Positions 24,336 through 36,500 of a stretch of DNA of 64,000 bases are shown here, one piece after another. Within the stretch, counting starts at the first letter, position 1; every line of letters begins with the position of its first letter. The stretch is taken from NCBI GenBank assembly GCA_013399115.1, contig VXAA01004204.1, forward strand, positions 368,315-432,314, in the 5' to 3' direction. The notes beneath the pieces are model-generated. The model did no database searches, was not told the DNA's origin, and saw only the letters and a program-made list of their open reading frames with translations. The translations under genes were made by a program, and so were the position numbers. The DNA comes from Anseranas semipalmata (lineage: Eukaryota; Chordata; Aves; Anseriformes; Anseranatidae).

Positions 24336-26251
24336 TTCATATAGACGTTTTCCCTCTCAGACTTTTTAGATAGGTATAAATTCACGTTGGTAAGAAAGAA
24401 ATGATGAACAAATCTTGGCTGTATTAAAACAAAAATATGTGAAAGTTGAGCAGTGATTAGAATGAATATTAAAACCAGAACCAGAAAATATTTTGCCAAA
24501 TTTTTTTTTAATTGCTTTAATGGACTGAGGGTGAAATTTAGCTATCAGATGAAATAGCATAGTAGAGGTCTGAGACTCAGATTTTACTAAGCTGTTATTA
24601 AAATCCTGACTGCTACTGAATGGGACTATTTTGTTGTATCTGGAAATGTTAGGGAAAAGATGGCTATGAGAAAACAGGTGTGACTGCCATTCCAAAGGAA
24701 ATCACTTTCCAGAACAAGCCCTAAGAATTTTTTAGAATGCATGGAAGCCTTAAGAAGAAGCCTTATCCAGTAGAAAAGAAAAAAAAATAGTGGATGGGTA
24801 AGTTACCTGGGCTGCAGATGTAACCAACTGGTCTAAAAGGGAAAAGTGACCTATTAGCATGGCTCTGCAAAGAAGAGATGATCACCTCTTCAGATAAGAC
24901 TTGGGTGATTTTTTTTTTTTGAAAGTTCGGAAAAGAAGTGGATTGCATAGTGTTGTAGGTGTAGCCTTGAATACTGCAGGGTCTGTGGTGAGGAGAGTAT
25001 GTCCTAGCTCAAATTTTCTTCACTGTAGTGCTCTGGGAAACTGTAGTATTTGTGAATGCCACAGGAAGGTTATGGTTTAGTATGTAAATTTATTTTTTCT
25101 CTGTGGTTACTCCTGGAAATGTTGAGGTGTCCTTCATTTGCATAATTAGCATCATACATACACTCCTATGAAATATGCTTCATCCAAAAACCCCACAAAC
25201 TCAAATTTTAATAAAGACAATGTTTAAGTATTGGTGAACAAATAGATTCATGTCCCTTTGCAGAGCCTGCTTTAGGCAGCTTTGCTAAGGTCATGTGAAC
25301 ATGTCTGGCATACTAACTTCAGTGATTTAAGCAGACTTTCCACCTGGTACTGACAATCTTCCTGTCATATGGAACTATCTTCTGTCTGCCTCTAAATGGT
25401 GTTCACATGCTTTGGAGGGAACAAATTGGTTTTCCAGAACTGCAGTATATCCTAGAGGTTATGCCCTGTCGTTGTAAAGCTGAAGTGATCAGAACCAGCC
25501 AACTCCCTACGTGGAATGTTACTAGTGCAGTATGGCCTCAGCTGGAGAAGACATGAATTATTTTTATGAAAAAGTTCTCATTTTTAAAAGTCAGATATGT
25601 TGAGGCCATTTTCAGTGTCCCTCAACATCAATCAGTGCATTTATGTATGCTGAATGCCTCTCCCATGTCTGGAATGAAAGTAAGTTGGGTTTTTGGAATT
25701 TAAAATGAATGTTGCCTTCTTTTCAGAGCTTTCATTTTACTTGAGCACATTCTGGCATTTGGCAAATTTAAGACAGAAAAATATGTTTAAGTTGACATTT
25801 CTGATCATTAACATCCACAGACAAGCAAATCCACAGCAGAATTGGAAGTGTTTTATGGAAGAAAGTGACTTCATGTGACATATCCTGTCTTCTTGACAGC
25901 CTGGATTGATTAGGTGTTTCATTAAACAGATTTCAAGGGAAGCTTTTGTTAAAACTGTTCTAAAAGTATTAGAATTTAAAATGATAAATAATAATTACCT
26001 CCCAAATAGTTTGCTTGGGAAATTTTATAATTCTTAGGGTTTTTGTGGGTTTTGTTCTTCTATTTGTTTTTTGAAAAAAGTTATTTTTAAAAAGTATGGT
26101 TAGATTAGCTTGCAGGTAGATTTGCACATATAACTGCTTTAAGTCTTGCTGTAAATGTGGCTAAAATTAAATCATTCTGAGGGAAAATTTATTGTGACCG
26201 AGGTGGTAGCAAAGTCATAATTTGCTAGCAAAAAAACAAGGCAACATTACC

Positions 26252-26435
26252 TAATGACCAGGCTATTGGACTGTATCACAGGAGAGCTGAACTCTGTTCT
26301 TAGCTTGCACACTGGCTACCGGATGAATTCAGGCAAACTTCTTGACATCTCTTAATATGGCAGCTAGTGATCTCCTTTGAAAGACAATTTGATGAAATTC
26401 TACTGATGGAAAGGATTATTATTACCTATTCTTAT
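26252..26435 (+). mobile_element. Ancient MIR / CORE-SINE
   Basis: The order of blocks follows the MIR consensus: GGCTATTGGACTG...CACAGGAGA, then TGAACTCTGTTCTTAGCTTG (consensus 'gggttctattcccagctctg'), CACACTGGCTACCGGATGA (consensus 'ccactgacttgctgtgtga'), TTCAGGCAAACTTCTTGAC (consensus 'cttgggcaagtcacttcac'), ATCTCTTAATATG, and GATGGAAAGGATTATTATTACC (consensus 'aaatggggataataatagtacc', quoted here in two parts: GATGGAAAGG and ATTATTATTACCTA). MIRs are tRNA-derived SINEs from early amniote times and long inactive. Divergence is high. Confidence 0.7.
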
Positions 26436-28274
26436 TTAATGTTATATTAATATTTATCAAGACAGGTATTTTTTTCTGTTTGATTAGAAAGATTAAGTTG
26501 CATTATTCTTGATTAGCTTTTCTGAAAATCTGTCCCTCACTGTAAAATAGCATAATATTTAGCTTTTTGAACATTTATAGGCTTAGGGAGAAACAGTAAG
26601 TACTAAACAATTAATTTAATCTCCACGAACTATCTAAGGAGGAGCATGGACTAGGTAATTAATGTCAAACACTGCAGCACCTAATTTAGCATTTAAAGAC
26701 TACATCTGCTGCTAAACTGAACAGGCTGAAGTACTTGCTCAATGGACTTGCTCTGTACCACAATTGTTCATACTGTTCAATGGGAAGCATGGTCCCTGCT
26801 GTGGTTTTGGTTTGTGTCTACTGGTGCCCTCCCAAGCAGTGTCCAGTTCTGGAGGGAAGGCACATGACAGGCAGATTTCCCCAAAACAGTTTAGAAGTTG
26901 CTAAAATACTCTGGGAAAGAAAAGTCTTGTGCAATGTAGATATGGCAAGACGGTAATGCTTCCTGTTGGGACCAGGGATTGGTTTTATTTAGTATTATAT
27001 AAACACTATACTCACAGAGGTAAGGCAAAATCTAGCCTTCTATGACTAATTATAGATCTTATTTTGCTATTTCAGTAGTAGTTATATTTCAATCTGCTGA
27101 GGTGAAAACACTGAAATAATAGTAACTGCAGTAGTAGTAGCAGGGGCATGGGTATGTGCATTTTGCATAATCCATTAAGAGTCTTCCAAGTATAAAATTT
27201 AGTATCCCTTTGAGCAGGGTCCATTATATTTTCAGTTACACAGATGAAGTCAGTTTTTCTTGCTCTAAGAGCCATGCATTGACATTTTCCACAGGCCAGA
27301 GTCAGAAAAGATAAACTATGGATATTGGGAAACAACAGCTCTGATACAGCATTCAAGTGGCTGATGACATTGGCTACTCAGGTACAATGTTACTGTTGCT
27401 GGGATGTTAGGACATTTTTAGGACATCCCAGATTCATCACAGATGGTGGTGAGTGCAGCAGCTTCTGAGTATATCCCACAAGGTTTGTCTCAGCAGTCCT
27501 GGCTAATGTATTTCCTTCTGTTGCTAGAACTGGGATTTCTCAACTGAATCCAACCAACTCCAAACACTGCTACTTATGTAACATAAATGCATCGTGAAAG
27601 TTATGTTTGGATATTTAAGATCCTGATATATTTCAAAAACTATTTGTTGGTCACTTTGAACTCTTAAAGTTAGGCACTTCCCTGCAAATGACTTACTGGA
27701 ATATCAGTGGCACCACAATGCAATTAAATGAATAGAATTAAAACACTAAAATTAGACATACTACCAACTAATATGTTTCTGTAAAGCTTGTGCCATATTT
27801 CATATCCAAGGTTATTTGGCTAACATAGTCTGCCTAATCCATATCTAACTCATTACAATATCATGCTTACGATATCAATATTCATATGGATTTGTTTGCT
27901 TCTTGGAAAGAGTATAGAACACTAAATTGCTATTATAGACAAATGAATTCTCTTCCTGCTAGGGATAAATGTGCTTTACAGTATGATATGTTAAATGAAA
28001 GAGTAGGTAAAATGTATCCAATCTTGGCAGTGAGGTATGGCTAAACTGTATATTGCCTAAATCATCAGTATAGAAATGATACTCAAACTGCTGGTGGAAT
28101 TACAGGGATGAGTAATCATCTACTAGAGTCAAAAAATCTGTATTTTTCTGATTTCTCTAGTATTGTGACCCTTTCTCACATGATTTTACTTTGAATACTT
28201 TTTCAGGTTTGTTGGATACAAGATGAATGGAGAATGCTTAAGTTGCTTAAGATCATTTTTTCCCTTCATTATAG
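26436..28274. other. Noncoding, nothing recognised
   Basis: Unique AT-rich sequence. A minus-strand frame of 94 codons (27356 to 27072) contains a leucine-rich run encoded by CAG/AGC trinucleotide-like DNA near 27125-27145 and is not otherwise remarkable. Confidence 0.5.
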
Positions 28275-28332
28275 AACCACAGAATCATAGAAGGTTCAGG
28301 TTGGGAAGGTCCTTTGGAGGTCATCTTGTCCT
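28275..28332 (-). mobile_element. Short CR1 3' end, minus orientation
   Basis: AACCACAGAATCATAG followed by GGTTCAGGTTGGGAAGGTCC and GGAGGTCATCTTGTCC is the reverse complement of the extreme CR1 3' end. Only about 58 bp remain before a second CR1 begins in the opposite orientation. Confidence 0.85.
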
Positions 28333-28566
28333 CTGGAGGTTTAGGTTGGATATTAGGAAAAAATTATTCACAGGTAGTGTTGTGAAGCATTGGAACAGGC
28401 TGCCCAGGGAAGTGGTTGAGTCACCATGCCTGGAAGTATTCAAAAGACGTGTAGATGTGGTGCTCAGGGACATGGTTTACTGGTAGACTTGGCAGTGGTG
28501 GGTTAGCGGTTGGACATGATGATCTTGGAGGTCTTTTCCAACCTAAATGACTCTATGATTCTCTAT
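28333..28566 (+). mobile_element. CR1 LINE 3' fragment with ORF2 C-terminus
   Basis: From GGAGGTTTAGGTTGGATATT to TTCCAACCTAAATGACTCTATGATTC (the two halves of a normal 3' end). The plus strand still encodes the typical ORF2 C-terminal words [22 protein letters not shown] and LEVFKRR without a stop. The unit is 5'-truncated and non-functional. It abuts the minus-strand CR1 piece, so both 3' tails point outward. Confidence 0.95.
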
Positions 28567-28733
28567 TTAAACTCTGCTTAGTTTTGTTTGCCCTTCACTA
28601 TTACCATTGATGCTGTATGTTCAACAGGGCAGATGTTCTCCAAAAAGATGTGGTAAATGAAGAGCACTATCTGATTTTTATAGTCAAGGTGAACTTTAAG
28701 AATTGTGCAATCTGCTGTTAGGGAAGCCATAAT

Positions 28734-28777
28734 CCTATCTAGAGAACACATTGCTAAAGAACATATCTCTAGATAGG
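28734..28777. repeat. 12-bp perfect inverted repeat, 20-nt spacer
   Basis: CCTATCTAGAGA (28734-28745) and TCTCTAGATAGG (28766-28777) are exact reverse complements and enclose 20 bases. Each arm contains the 4-bp palindrome CTAG. Transcribed RNA would fold into a stable stem, but the arms are shorter than a usual microRNA precursor. Confidence 0.85.
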
Positions 28778-29838
28778 GGGTATAAGTAAAAGGTATATCC
28801 CCTTTAAGTTCCTGGGAACTTTGCCTGGGTGCACCTTCCCCATTTACCTATGGTCTCTGAACCTGCTGGTCTACTGAGCAGTGAGTCAGTGGTAGCATCC
28901 AAGGAGGTACTGTGGATTCTCAGTAAGTTCAGCATGCTCAGAACATTGGTATCTCTTTTCTTCAGGCTTAGTAAGTGAATGGCTGTCACTTTGTGGGGCT
29001 GGCTAACAATTTACTAAGGCAACTTTTGTGCTGGGATTTGGCAAGGGTAGCAAAAACTCACTAACCCCTATCATTTTGAAAATGCTGCTGGCTTAGGGTA
29101 AAGGCCTGTCTTTTTGGATGTGTTTCATTATACTTAACTCCCTAAAAAGAAACTTTTTTCACCTTTCTCTGGGTCAGGTGCCTATTTAAAATCTTGACCT
29201 AGAATCCGGGGTGATTCACAGCAATACCATTCTGTTCACTATTGCAAAACCAGATGCTTTTCTTTAAAGGCTATCCTCCAGGGCTAAGTGCATGAGCTGT
29301 GAAGTTGATTTCCACATTGTTCCTAGTCATATGTAAAGAATTTCTGAACATCTAATGTCCCTTTTGTAGCTATGAAGATATCTGGAAATCTCTGCCAAAT
29401 GGCCTCAAACTATACCTGGACAATATTTAGGCCAGAAAAAGGTTAAATATTCAGAAAAATAGAAATCCAAATACATTATCACTCCATCCGCTTTCTAAAC
29501 CGAATCTGTCATCTCTCATCACAACATAAGAACAAACTACATCTTGTAAAAATGTAAGCCTTCCTACCAGAGGGAAGAGGATTATGAGAATAATGGCTTG
29601 GCTCAGGACAAATCTTCATGAATTTGTCTCTTTCTAATATAAGCACAAGTTGTACCTCAGACATGTTTGTTGACTTTCTGAAAACAGCAAGGAATTTGCT
29701 GTAACCTCGGGCAGGGAATTTCATCTTGGTTTACATAATGGTCTGGTGTGCTTTAATGAAGTGTCCTGAATAACCATTGCAGCAGTTCCCATGTCTTTGA
29801 AATATTATGGCTTAGCTCCATGTAGGATGTAGACTGTT

Positions 29839-29871
29839 AAACTGGTGAGAAACTGGTGAGAAACTGCTGAG
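29839..29871. repeat. Three copies of an 11-bp unit
   Basis: AAACTGGTGAG at 29839-29849 and 29850-29860, then AAACTGCTGAG at 29861-29871 (one mismatch). Confidence 0.9.
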
Positions 29872-30336
29872 GGCAGAAACACATTTAACATTTTAACTCA
29901 TTTGATTTCTACAAATTACATCGTATTTTTCTGAAGCAGCCACCACAAACAAACAAAACAACGACAACAACTTTTACAGCAATAGTTTCCACAACAGTCT
30001 TCCTTGCAAAATGAAAATTGTTTATTGTAATCAGAATATTTTGCTTTCTTGTGCTTAAGATTTTGTTTACTGTTGACCACACTGTGACTAATTTTCCCTT
30101 TATCTAACCAGTCTTTAATGTGATATTGTAGCTAGTGAAGTCCAAAGTTCCCTGCGTTTCACCCAGAATAGGTGCTGGAAAGACTAATTATCACATTAAA
30201 AGTGTGCTGTGAAAGATAATGTCAAAATGCTGTAGGATTGAGAAGAAATTATATCCAAAGAGGAATTAAAACAAGAATACATAACTTTTACATTTCCTGA
30301 ATTTGTGTAATATTTGTTATGTTTCAAGATATGTGG

Positions 30337-30395
30337 GGCCAGATCTTTGGGTAGCATCCCTGTTACACCAGTGTTATTGGATTGTTATTGAGAGT
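30337..30395 (+). repeat. Possible ancient palindromic-type repeat remnant
   Basis: GGGCCAGATCTTTGGGTAGC and TGTTACACCAGTGTTATTGG recall the 'gggccagatcctcagctggtgtaa' end of the same sauropsid element seen at 14219-14289. The match is partial and the second arm is not visible. Confidence 0.3.
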
Positions 30396-30840
30396 CATCA
30401 CATGAGGCTGTGGGAGAACAGAAAGATTTGAACAGCACACAGAAAAAACAGAGTTCTTGTGATGCTGCCATTAAACATTATCTCACAATATGCCTTCAAT
30501 TTTTGCATAATCTGAGATTCTGTGATTTTCCTGCCAGCTTAATTGATTTATGGATTTTAAAATCTCACTTGTAATCTTGGAAAGAACTGAGAAAATTTGG
30601 TGGATGATCAGTTTTGTCATGCTGATCTGTTCTCATAAACAATAAGGAGAACCAATGAAAGACAGAGCTGTGGGTATAAAATGTAATGACAGCTGTATTT
30701 TAACAGCAAAGGCATCAGGTGTGCTGAATAACAGGCATGCTGTCATAAGGCAGTATCAGTTTCAGAATCTGAATATTCAGCAACACGTCACAGATTATTG
30801 GAAGGGTGTTTATATTAGCTTTCAAGGCAACAGTCTAGGC

Positions 30841-30861
30841 TTTTTTTTTTTTTTTTTTTTT
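30841..30861. repeat. T21 homopolymer
   Basis: Twenty-one consecutive T. On the minus strand this could be an old poly-A tail, but the sequence upstream on that strand shows no recognisable transcript copy. Confidence 0.9.
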
Positions 30862-31324
30862 GTCTAGTCATCATTAAGCATATATTCTTTCTAACATCTA
30901 CAAAATTTTTCTAACATCCTAGGAAAGCAAAGTCTTTAGAAGAGTTTCAGACTTCATAGATTTGATTTGTATGTATGTTTGTTTGTTTTCTTGCTTTTTT
31001 ACATGTATAGATGGCATGCAAGCCTAGAGATAACTCTGGAGGAAACAAAAAATTAGGTAGTTGAAACTATTATCACTGACAGTCAAAATGGAAACCAGTG
31101 GAGTTTTAGGGTCACATCCCCAGAATAGATGAGCGGGGCTAATTCCTGAAAGGCATTCAGTGAAAGTGTGGGTGGGTGTGTGTGAAGGAAGGAGAGCCGA
31201 TGAGGAAGTAAACATCAAGCAATAAGTCAGTTAGAAGATTTTTGCAGGTAAATTTTAAAGTGCTCTTTATGGAGAAAAGCTGAAGGTTCTAAGGAAAGTT
31301 ATTATCGTACTATAATATTATGAA

Positions 31325-31563
31325 AACTAAAAGGGGGTGTATTTAGATTACATATAAGAAAGAAATTCTTTACTGTGAGGCTTGTTAGATACTGGAATGG
31401 GTTGTCCAGAGTTAAGCATGCCCATCCCTGGAAGTGTTCAAGGTCAGGTTAGATGAGGCTTTGAGTAACCTGATCTGGTGAAAGATGTCACTGGCTATGG
31501 CAGGGGGGGTGGAACTAGATGATCTTTAAAGGTTCCTTCCAACCAAAATCATTCTATGATTCT
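31325..31563 (+). mobile_element. CR1 LINE 3' fragment
   Basis: AACTAAAAGGGGGTGTATTT, TATAAGAAAGAAATTCTTTA, CATCCCTGGAAGTGTTCAAG and GTGGAACTAGATGATC follow the CR1 3' pattern in order, ending TTCCAACCAAAATCATTCTA. It is 5'-truncated to about 240 bp. Divergent positions break the ORF2 reading frame. Confidence 0.95.
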
Positions 31564-31589
31564 AAAATAACTGAATAAGAACAGTAGCA

Positions 31590-31765
31590 GAAAAAGAAAA
31601 AAAAAAGAAAAAAAAAAGAAATCATATTCATCTTTACACACCAAAAGATTTAAAAATGAAAACAAAACCCAAAGCAATACCAAGTATCTTTAAAAAAACA
31701 AACAAAAAAAAACCCACACCAACCAACCAACCAACAAAACAAGAACCAAGCAACAAAACAAGAAA
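31590..31765. repeat. A-rich and (CCAA)n low-complexity region
   Basis: Two A-rich patches: AAAAAGAAAA-type sequence at 31590-31621, and a run of AAAC and CCAA units at 31692-31765 with about four CCAA repeats near 31718-31734. They follow directly after a CR1. CR1 does not have a poly-A tail, so the A-richness is probably unrelated to it. Confidence 0.8.
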
Positions 31766-34700
31766 AGCCCCTTCTCTTTAATCTGCTGGTGATGGATAGA
31801 CTGATTTTCAGCGATAAACAATTTGAAATTGTATTCTCTCTTTAGCTCAAGAGACAGTTATAGTAAACTTCAGTGCATTTACTTAAGATGTATTAGTTTT
31901 TCTTCTCAGGTTGGTTTAAAATGAGGTCCTTGGAGAAAATCTATTCTTTATTAAGATGTAGGCTCTGAAAAAAAAATCTGTTTCTTCTCTGTGTGTCTAA
32001 CTCTAGCTTTTTCATTGTGATGTAGTTTCTTTCTGCAAAGTAAAGGAGAAGGAAAGAAATATTATTCTTCTGTAGGGATCTTTGTGAAATGGATTACTGT
32101 CCTTAGATCCTTTATGAATGTCAAACCTTTTATTGCAAACACATTCACTGACTTTCCTGTACAACATTACTTGAATAAGAGATTGTTATCAACCACCTGA
32201 ATTCAAACATGCTGTCTGGTTATTCTATATATTCAGAGTACATATCACACTGCAAAAATTACTAGGAATTCTCAAGATCTTTTTAACTCTGTCTGTGACT
32301 ACAACTAATATGCAAAAACATTTCAGAACTCTCAAGAACCATGGAAATTACTTGTATTATTGAATAAAGTTACAGTATTTGGCAGTATTAGTAGGTAGGA
32401 GTTGGCCATGCATCAATTGTATGCTATTCTCATGCAGTCCCGTCACTCCTGTGGCTCAAAAATATCAGATAAGGTAAATACACTGGGGAAAAATGTGGAG
32501 GAAAGTTATATTGTATAAAAGCCAGACATGACAAAGAGTTGTTAGAGCGTGCAAAATCAGCCAGATTTCTGTCTGCTTGACAGAAGCAGTAGCAAAGGTG
32601 AGAGAAGCCTGATGGTATGATGTTGTGTCATAAAGCTGCCAGTCAGAGCTGTGGGTAGATGAATTGGAGGGGGAAGTGAGGCAAGGGGAAACAGCTGGGG
32701 CAGGAGGAGGATAGCATGAGTGTTGCAACAAGCCATAGTTACCAGATGCAGGGTGGGGAATCTGATGTCAAACATGAAAGTTATGCTTGAAAGACGGATC
32801 AAGGGAGAAATGCATTTCTGATCATTGCTGAATTGTGTCCTGTTCAATGCTCTAATCAGATGTCTGTAAGAGAAGACAGGGTGAGGTCTGGACTTTTTAC
32901 ATTTTATAGGTGATTACAGCTTATTTCAAAAGGTTAGAGAGGACAAACTAATTAAATGTGTTGGTGCTGTCTTTGCACTAATGGCTGGAGCAGATGGCAG
33001 AAGTGCTGTGCTATGGGGAGAAGAGAAAAAGGAAAGAGCCAGTAGCTTCTGTGAAAGGAGATATGTTATGTTTCTTGCATCTGGTCCTATGCCGATCACA
33101 TTGCATCATAAATAGTTTTGCCAAAAAACAATTCCACTTGTAACTTGCATTTCCATGTAAATGTGCTGGTTTCAGTGATTGCCAGAAAAGATGTCTCAGA
33201 TTAAAGATTCAATTTCTGGTCAAATCCAAAGAAATATGTGCCTGAGATCTGCCAAGCAGCAATGAGGAAAGGAAAGGGAGTTAGGATGTTAGAAGGTAGT
33301 ATTAAACTCCTGGCCTGACTCCAGCATTGTGGAAAAAGAAACCTGACTTTTTTATCTTAAGTTAAGTTCTTAGCCAAGTGATGTAATTACCTACTCAAGG
33401 CTGGGATTTTCCTGCTTTCTGACAGGAAACTTCAGCAGTCTCAGATTTGCCCAATGCAGCATGGAAATATTTCTTCAATCATATACTGCTTTTGCACAAT
33501 TTGTAGAATTAAGCAACATTTCCAACAAAAATAAATGGAGACAAAGAGATATGAGAAGCCTACCCTTATTTGAAAGGTGGGAGCTAGCCTCCTAGCTTCT
33601 CTAGCTCTTTTTGAAAGAAGTACCTTGCAGAGTTATACATCCCATAATAATTTAATTCATAAATGATTTGTCCTTTTCTTATGTTTGTTAAGTAGCAGAT
33701 AGCTTCAGTTCTAGAATCTCCTCTATTATCTGGTTTTGCCTGATTTCAATGCTTAGACCATCTTTGCAGATTTAGATGAGGGTCAGTCATGCATTCATAT
33801 TTTCATATGTTTATTGAATCCTCTTGATTTTACTTGACATTTGTAAGACAGTGTTGAAATCTATATTAAAAAAAAAAAAAAAGAAAAAAAAAGCTCTGAA
33901 AATTTCCTTGCTCCTTTCTCATCAGCCAAGGTGACAGGATAGTCATAATGGGGACTTGCCTGTATCTGAAAACTCATTTGCATTGTCATCTGTGCATTAG
34001 ACTGCTGGGACAAATATAAAAGATCTTAAATGAATCTGACAACAAATCCTGATGGTGGAAATAGCAATTTTCATCATTACTGGACTCTTGTATCCCCATT
34101 TTTTCTTCTGCCCCTTACTTAGGAATGTCAACAACTACAACGTTTTTAGAATACCCTGGGAAAGAAACAGTGTTTTAAGCAGTTAAAACTGTAGAAAATG
34201 TTCCTGCAGAACATTTCTAACAATCCTTGGAAAGGTTTGTGAATATGCCAGGGATCTCCGCTGTTTGTTATCAAGCACAAGCTGTAACATTTACATCACT
34301 TAGCCTTTACATAACCCTTTATCCTGAACAATCTTTTTTCTGTTTCTCCAAGCCCTAGCCAGTGTTCTATCTATAACTGTATGACCTCTACCCAGTTAAT
34401 ATGATTCTTCTTATGTTTCTGGGGGAATATCTTAAATCACATTTACTAGAAGTGATTTTATGTTTCCCTACTGTACAGATACCATGCTAAGTGTCTTCTG
34501 ATCATCAACCATTATTTTGTGAAGCAAATAAAACTTTTGGACCCAGATGCTGTCATGAGGAATAAAAGGAAAATTTTTATTCACAGGTTGACCAACAAAT
34601 AGGCAGTGATGAAAACTATTTTGAAGCTAAGAGGTGCAGTTTCCTTTGCAGCATCAAGATTTGACATCCAGAGAAGTACAAACTTGAAGACAGGTTAATA

Positions 34701-36436
34701 AGCTTCTGCTAGTTATGACACTGGGAGCCAAGTAGGTCTGCTAATGAGTTAGATCTTTGCTGTATCATTTTTTTCACCACACCCTAGTTGTACAAAATAT
34801 GGTTCAATGGCCTCATGACAACTCAAGCAAAGTGAAGAAGTATATGGTTAGATAGTGCTGCACCCCATCCCAGCCCTAGCTTTAGATTGTTTTTAATTCT
34901 AAAAAGTCATGCCAGAATCAAGCCTTCCTTGTATTACGTGATCTGAGAGACTGACAGTACTATAAGAAATTTTTGTTTAAACAGGAAAGTCCAACAAAAT
35001 ATGAGAAGAAGGTAGAATCTTAAAAATGACATATCAATCCTTCTAGATTTTGTCAGATGCAGGCCCCAAAAGATTTCCAAGATAGTCTGATTCCTTCTGA
35101 GTTCCTTATCTGGTGAAACAAAATAAAAGGAGTGGTCAACATATTGCTGAAGTCTATGGCTGAGTCTAAAATGCATTTTTTTCCAAGAATCAAACTTGCA
35201 AACTGTTTAGTTTAACTGTTTAGTTGAAATCAACGTTCTCCAGAAACATATCATCAGCAAGAGGATTAGAAATGAGAGTCTTTTACTTCTTTTTGTCCAT
35301 CATTGTAACAAGTAGAGAATCACAAGGTATATATGAGGGAAAAAAAAAAAAAGAAATTCTGAATGGAAAAAAAATATATCCCTTGACCTAGCAGGTATTT
35401 GTATCTCATTTGGTGTTTTCTAAAAAGAGATTGAAGCTTGGATTTAGATAACTCTTGTGGAAATATGGGTTATGTAGATTTTTAAAGGGAAAACAAATTG
35501 TAGTATTAAATTTTCATCACACTACCGCTTCATGTACTCTAATTGAATGTAAAATACCTCCCTCCATTCCTTCGCTGTACTTTACTTACAAAGCATAGAG
35601 AGCAAAAGACACCTTGAAGAGTTCATGAGGTTGGGTATTTAATACGTCTTCAATTAAAGTTTTTTCCATGTTGTTTCAAAACCTTCCTTCTGTGTTGTTG
35701 TTGTACAATGTGATTTTGTATTCCAGCTAAAGATGGTGACTGATTTTATTACCTGTCCTACTTCATGTGGTTACCACAGGGTAACCTGTGGTACATTGGT
35801 TCCATAGACAGATATAAACACATGGCAGCATCTTCTATATACACTTTGCAAAGTGTTATTTCAATCTGATTGTGTACAGTTTGTGAGCTTTGGGACTTTG
35901 TGATCAAATAAGTCTCCTGTCTTGAGGCCTAAACACCCTACTTAAGGAAATACTCAGGGTGGAAATCCTGTACAAGAATCTTCGACCTAAATTAATTCAG
36001 GAAAATGTAAGGTAATCTTCTACGTGTAGTGAGCATTCACTCCACTCTTACACGGTGCTTGGAAATTGAAATTCAAATGACTTCTAGGAAGCTGCGATTT
36101 TGCAACTTCCATTACAGTAATCATATAATTGTATCCTTTTGCAAGTATTTGCCCTGGAAAAACTGTTTGATTAACACCAAGTCAGTGCCCCAAATTGGGG
36201 ACCAAAATCTTAATTTCATTGCTTCTGTATTTTGAGGGGAAATTCTGAGTGAATTTTTTGAGGAAATTTAGAGCGGAAAGGAGAAGCTTCAGGGAGTAAG
36301 TTTTATGTTCTCTCCTTAACTGTCATAGGCCCTGATAAAGCTGTGGTTTAGGATGTATGCACTTTTTGCTGATACATTTACCAGTTTGGTGTGATTCTAA
36401 AGTACATTTGTAATAGCAGGCATGCAAACGAACCCT
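31766..36436. other. Noncoding, mostly unique
   Basis: No gene recognised. Simple sequence: A-rich 33867-33892, A12 near 35340-35352. A perfect hairpin at 35772-35793 is listed separately. Overlapping minus-strand frames of 96 and 88 codons near 32850-32465 are low-complexity Leu/Ser/Pro-rich readings and look spurious. Confidence 0.55.
35772..35793. repeat. 9-bp perfect hairpin with GTAA loop
   Basis: TACCACAGG (35772-35780), GTAA, CCTGTGGTA (35785-35793). The stem is perfect. GGTTACC and GGTAACC words around it give an alternative, partly overlapping pairing. Confidence 0.85.
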
Positions 36437-36500
36437 TTGATTTAATGGAATTAACCATGTGCTTGAAATTAAGCCAAACACTTCAGTTGTTTGGGACCTA
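36437..36500 (+). repeat. Ancient repeat remnant
   Basis: TTTGATTTAATGGAATTAACC, then ATGTGCTTGAAATTAAGCC and CACTTCAGTTGTTTGGGACC follow the recurring sauropsid pattern 'gacttcaatggaattaagc ... cacatgcttaaaattaagc ... cacttaagtgctttgctggac'. It is a highly diverged, non-autonomous element of unknown library name. Confidence 0.45.

Larger units (their letters stand above)
22313..26251. other. Noncoding with microsatellites
   Basis: No gene recognised. Contains the compound A-rich microsatellite at 22888-22960 and the CTCTCCC tract at 24313-24335, listed separately, plus T- and A-rich stretches near 24118-24160. Short open frames (the largest 109 codons, minus strand, 24695 to 24366) have no recognised features. 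Confidence 0.55.
28567..31324. other. Noncoding with short repeats
   Basis: No gene recognised. Contains the 12-bp inverted repeat at 28734-28777, an 11-bp triplication at 29839-29871, T21 at 30841-30861 and a possible ancient repeat remnant at 30337-30395. Confidence 0.55.

Noticed and set aside
30700..30861. T21 as the poly-A tail of a minus-strand retropseudogene
   Set aside because: No recognisable gene sequence precedes it on the minus strand and no target duplication is seen.
32465..32847. Overlapping Leu/Ser/Pro-rich minus-strand ORFs
   Set aside because: Low-complexity translations in two frames of purine-rich plus-strand DNA, with no conserved motif.
33305..33425. Possible MIR (CCAAGTGATGTAATTACC)
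   Set aside because: The similarity is confined to a short stretch without the flanking blocks.
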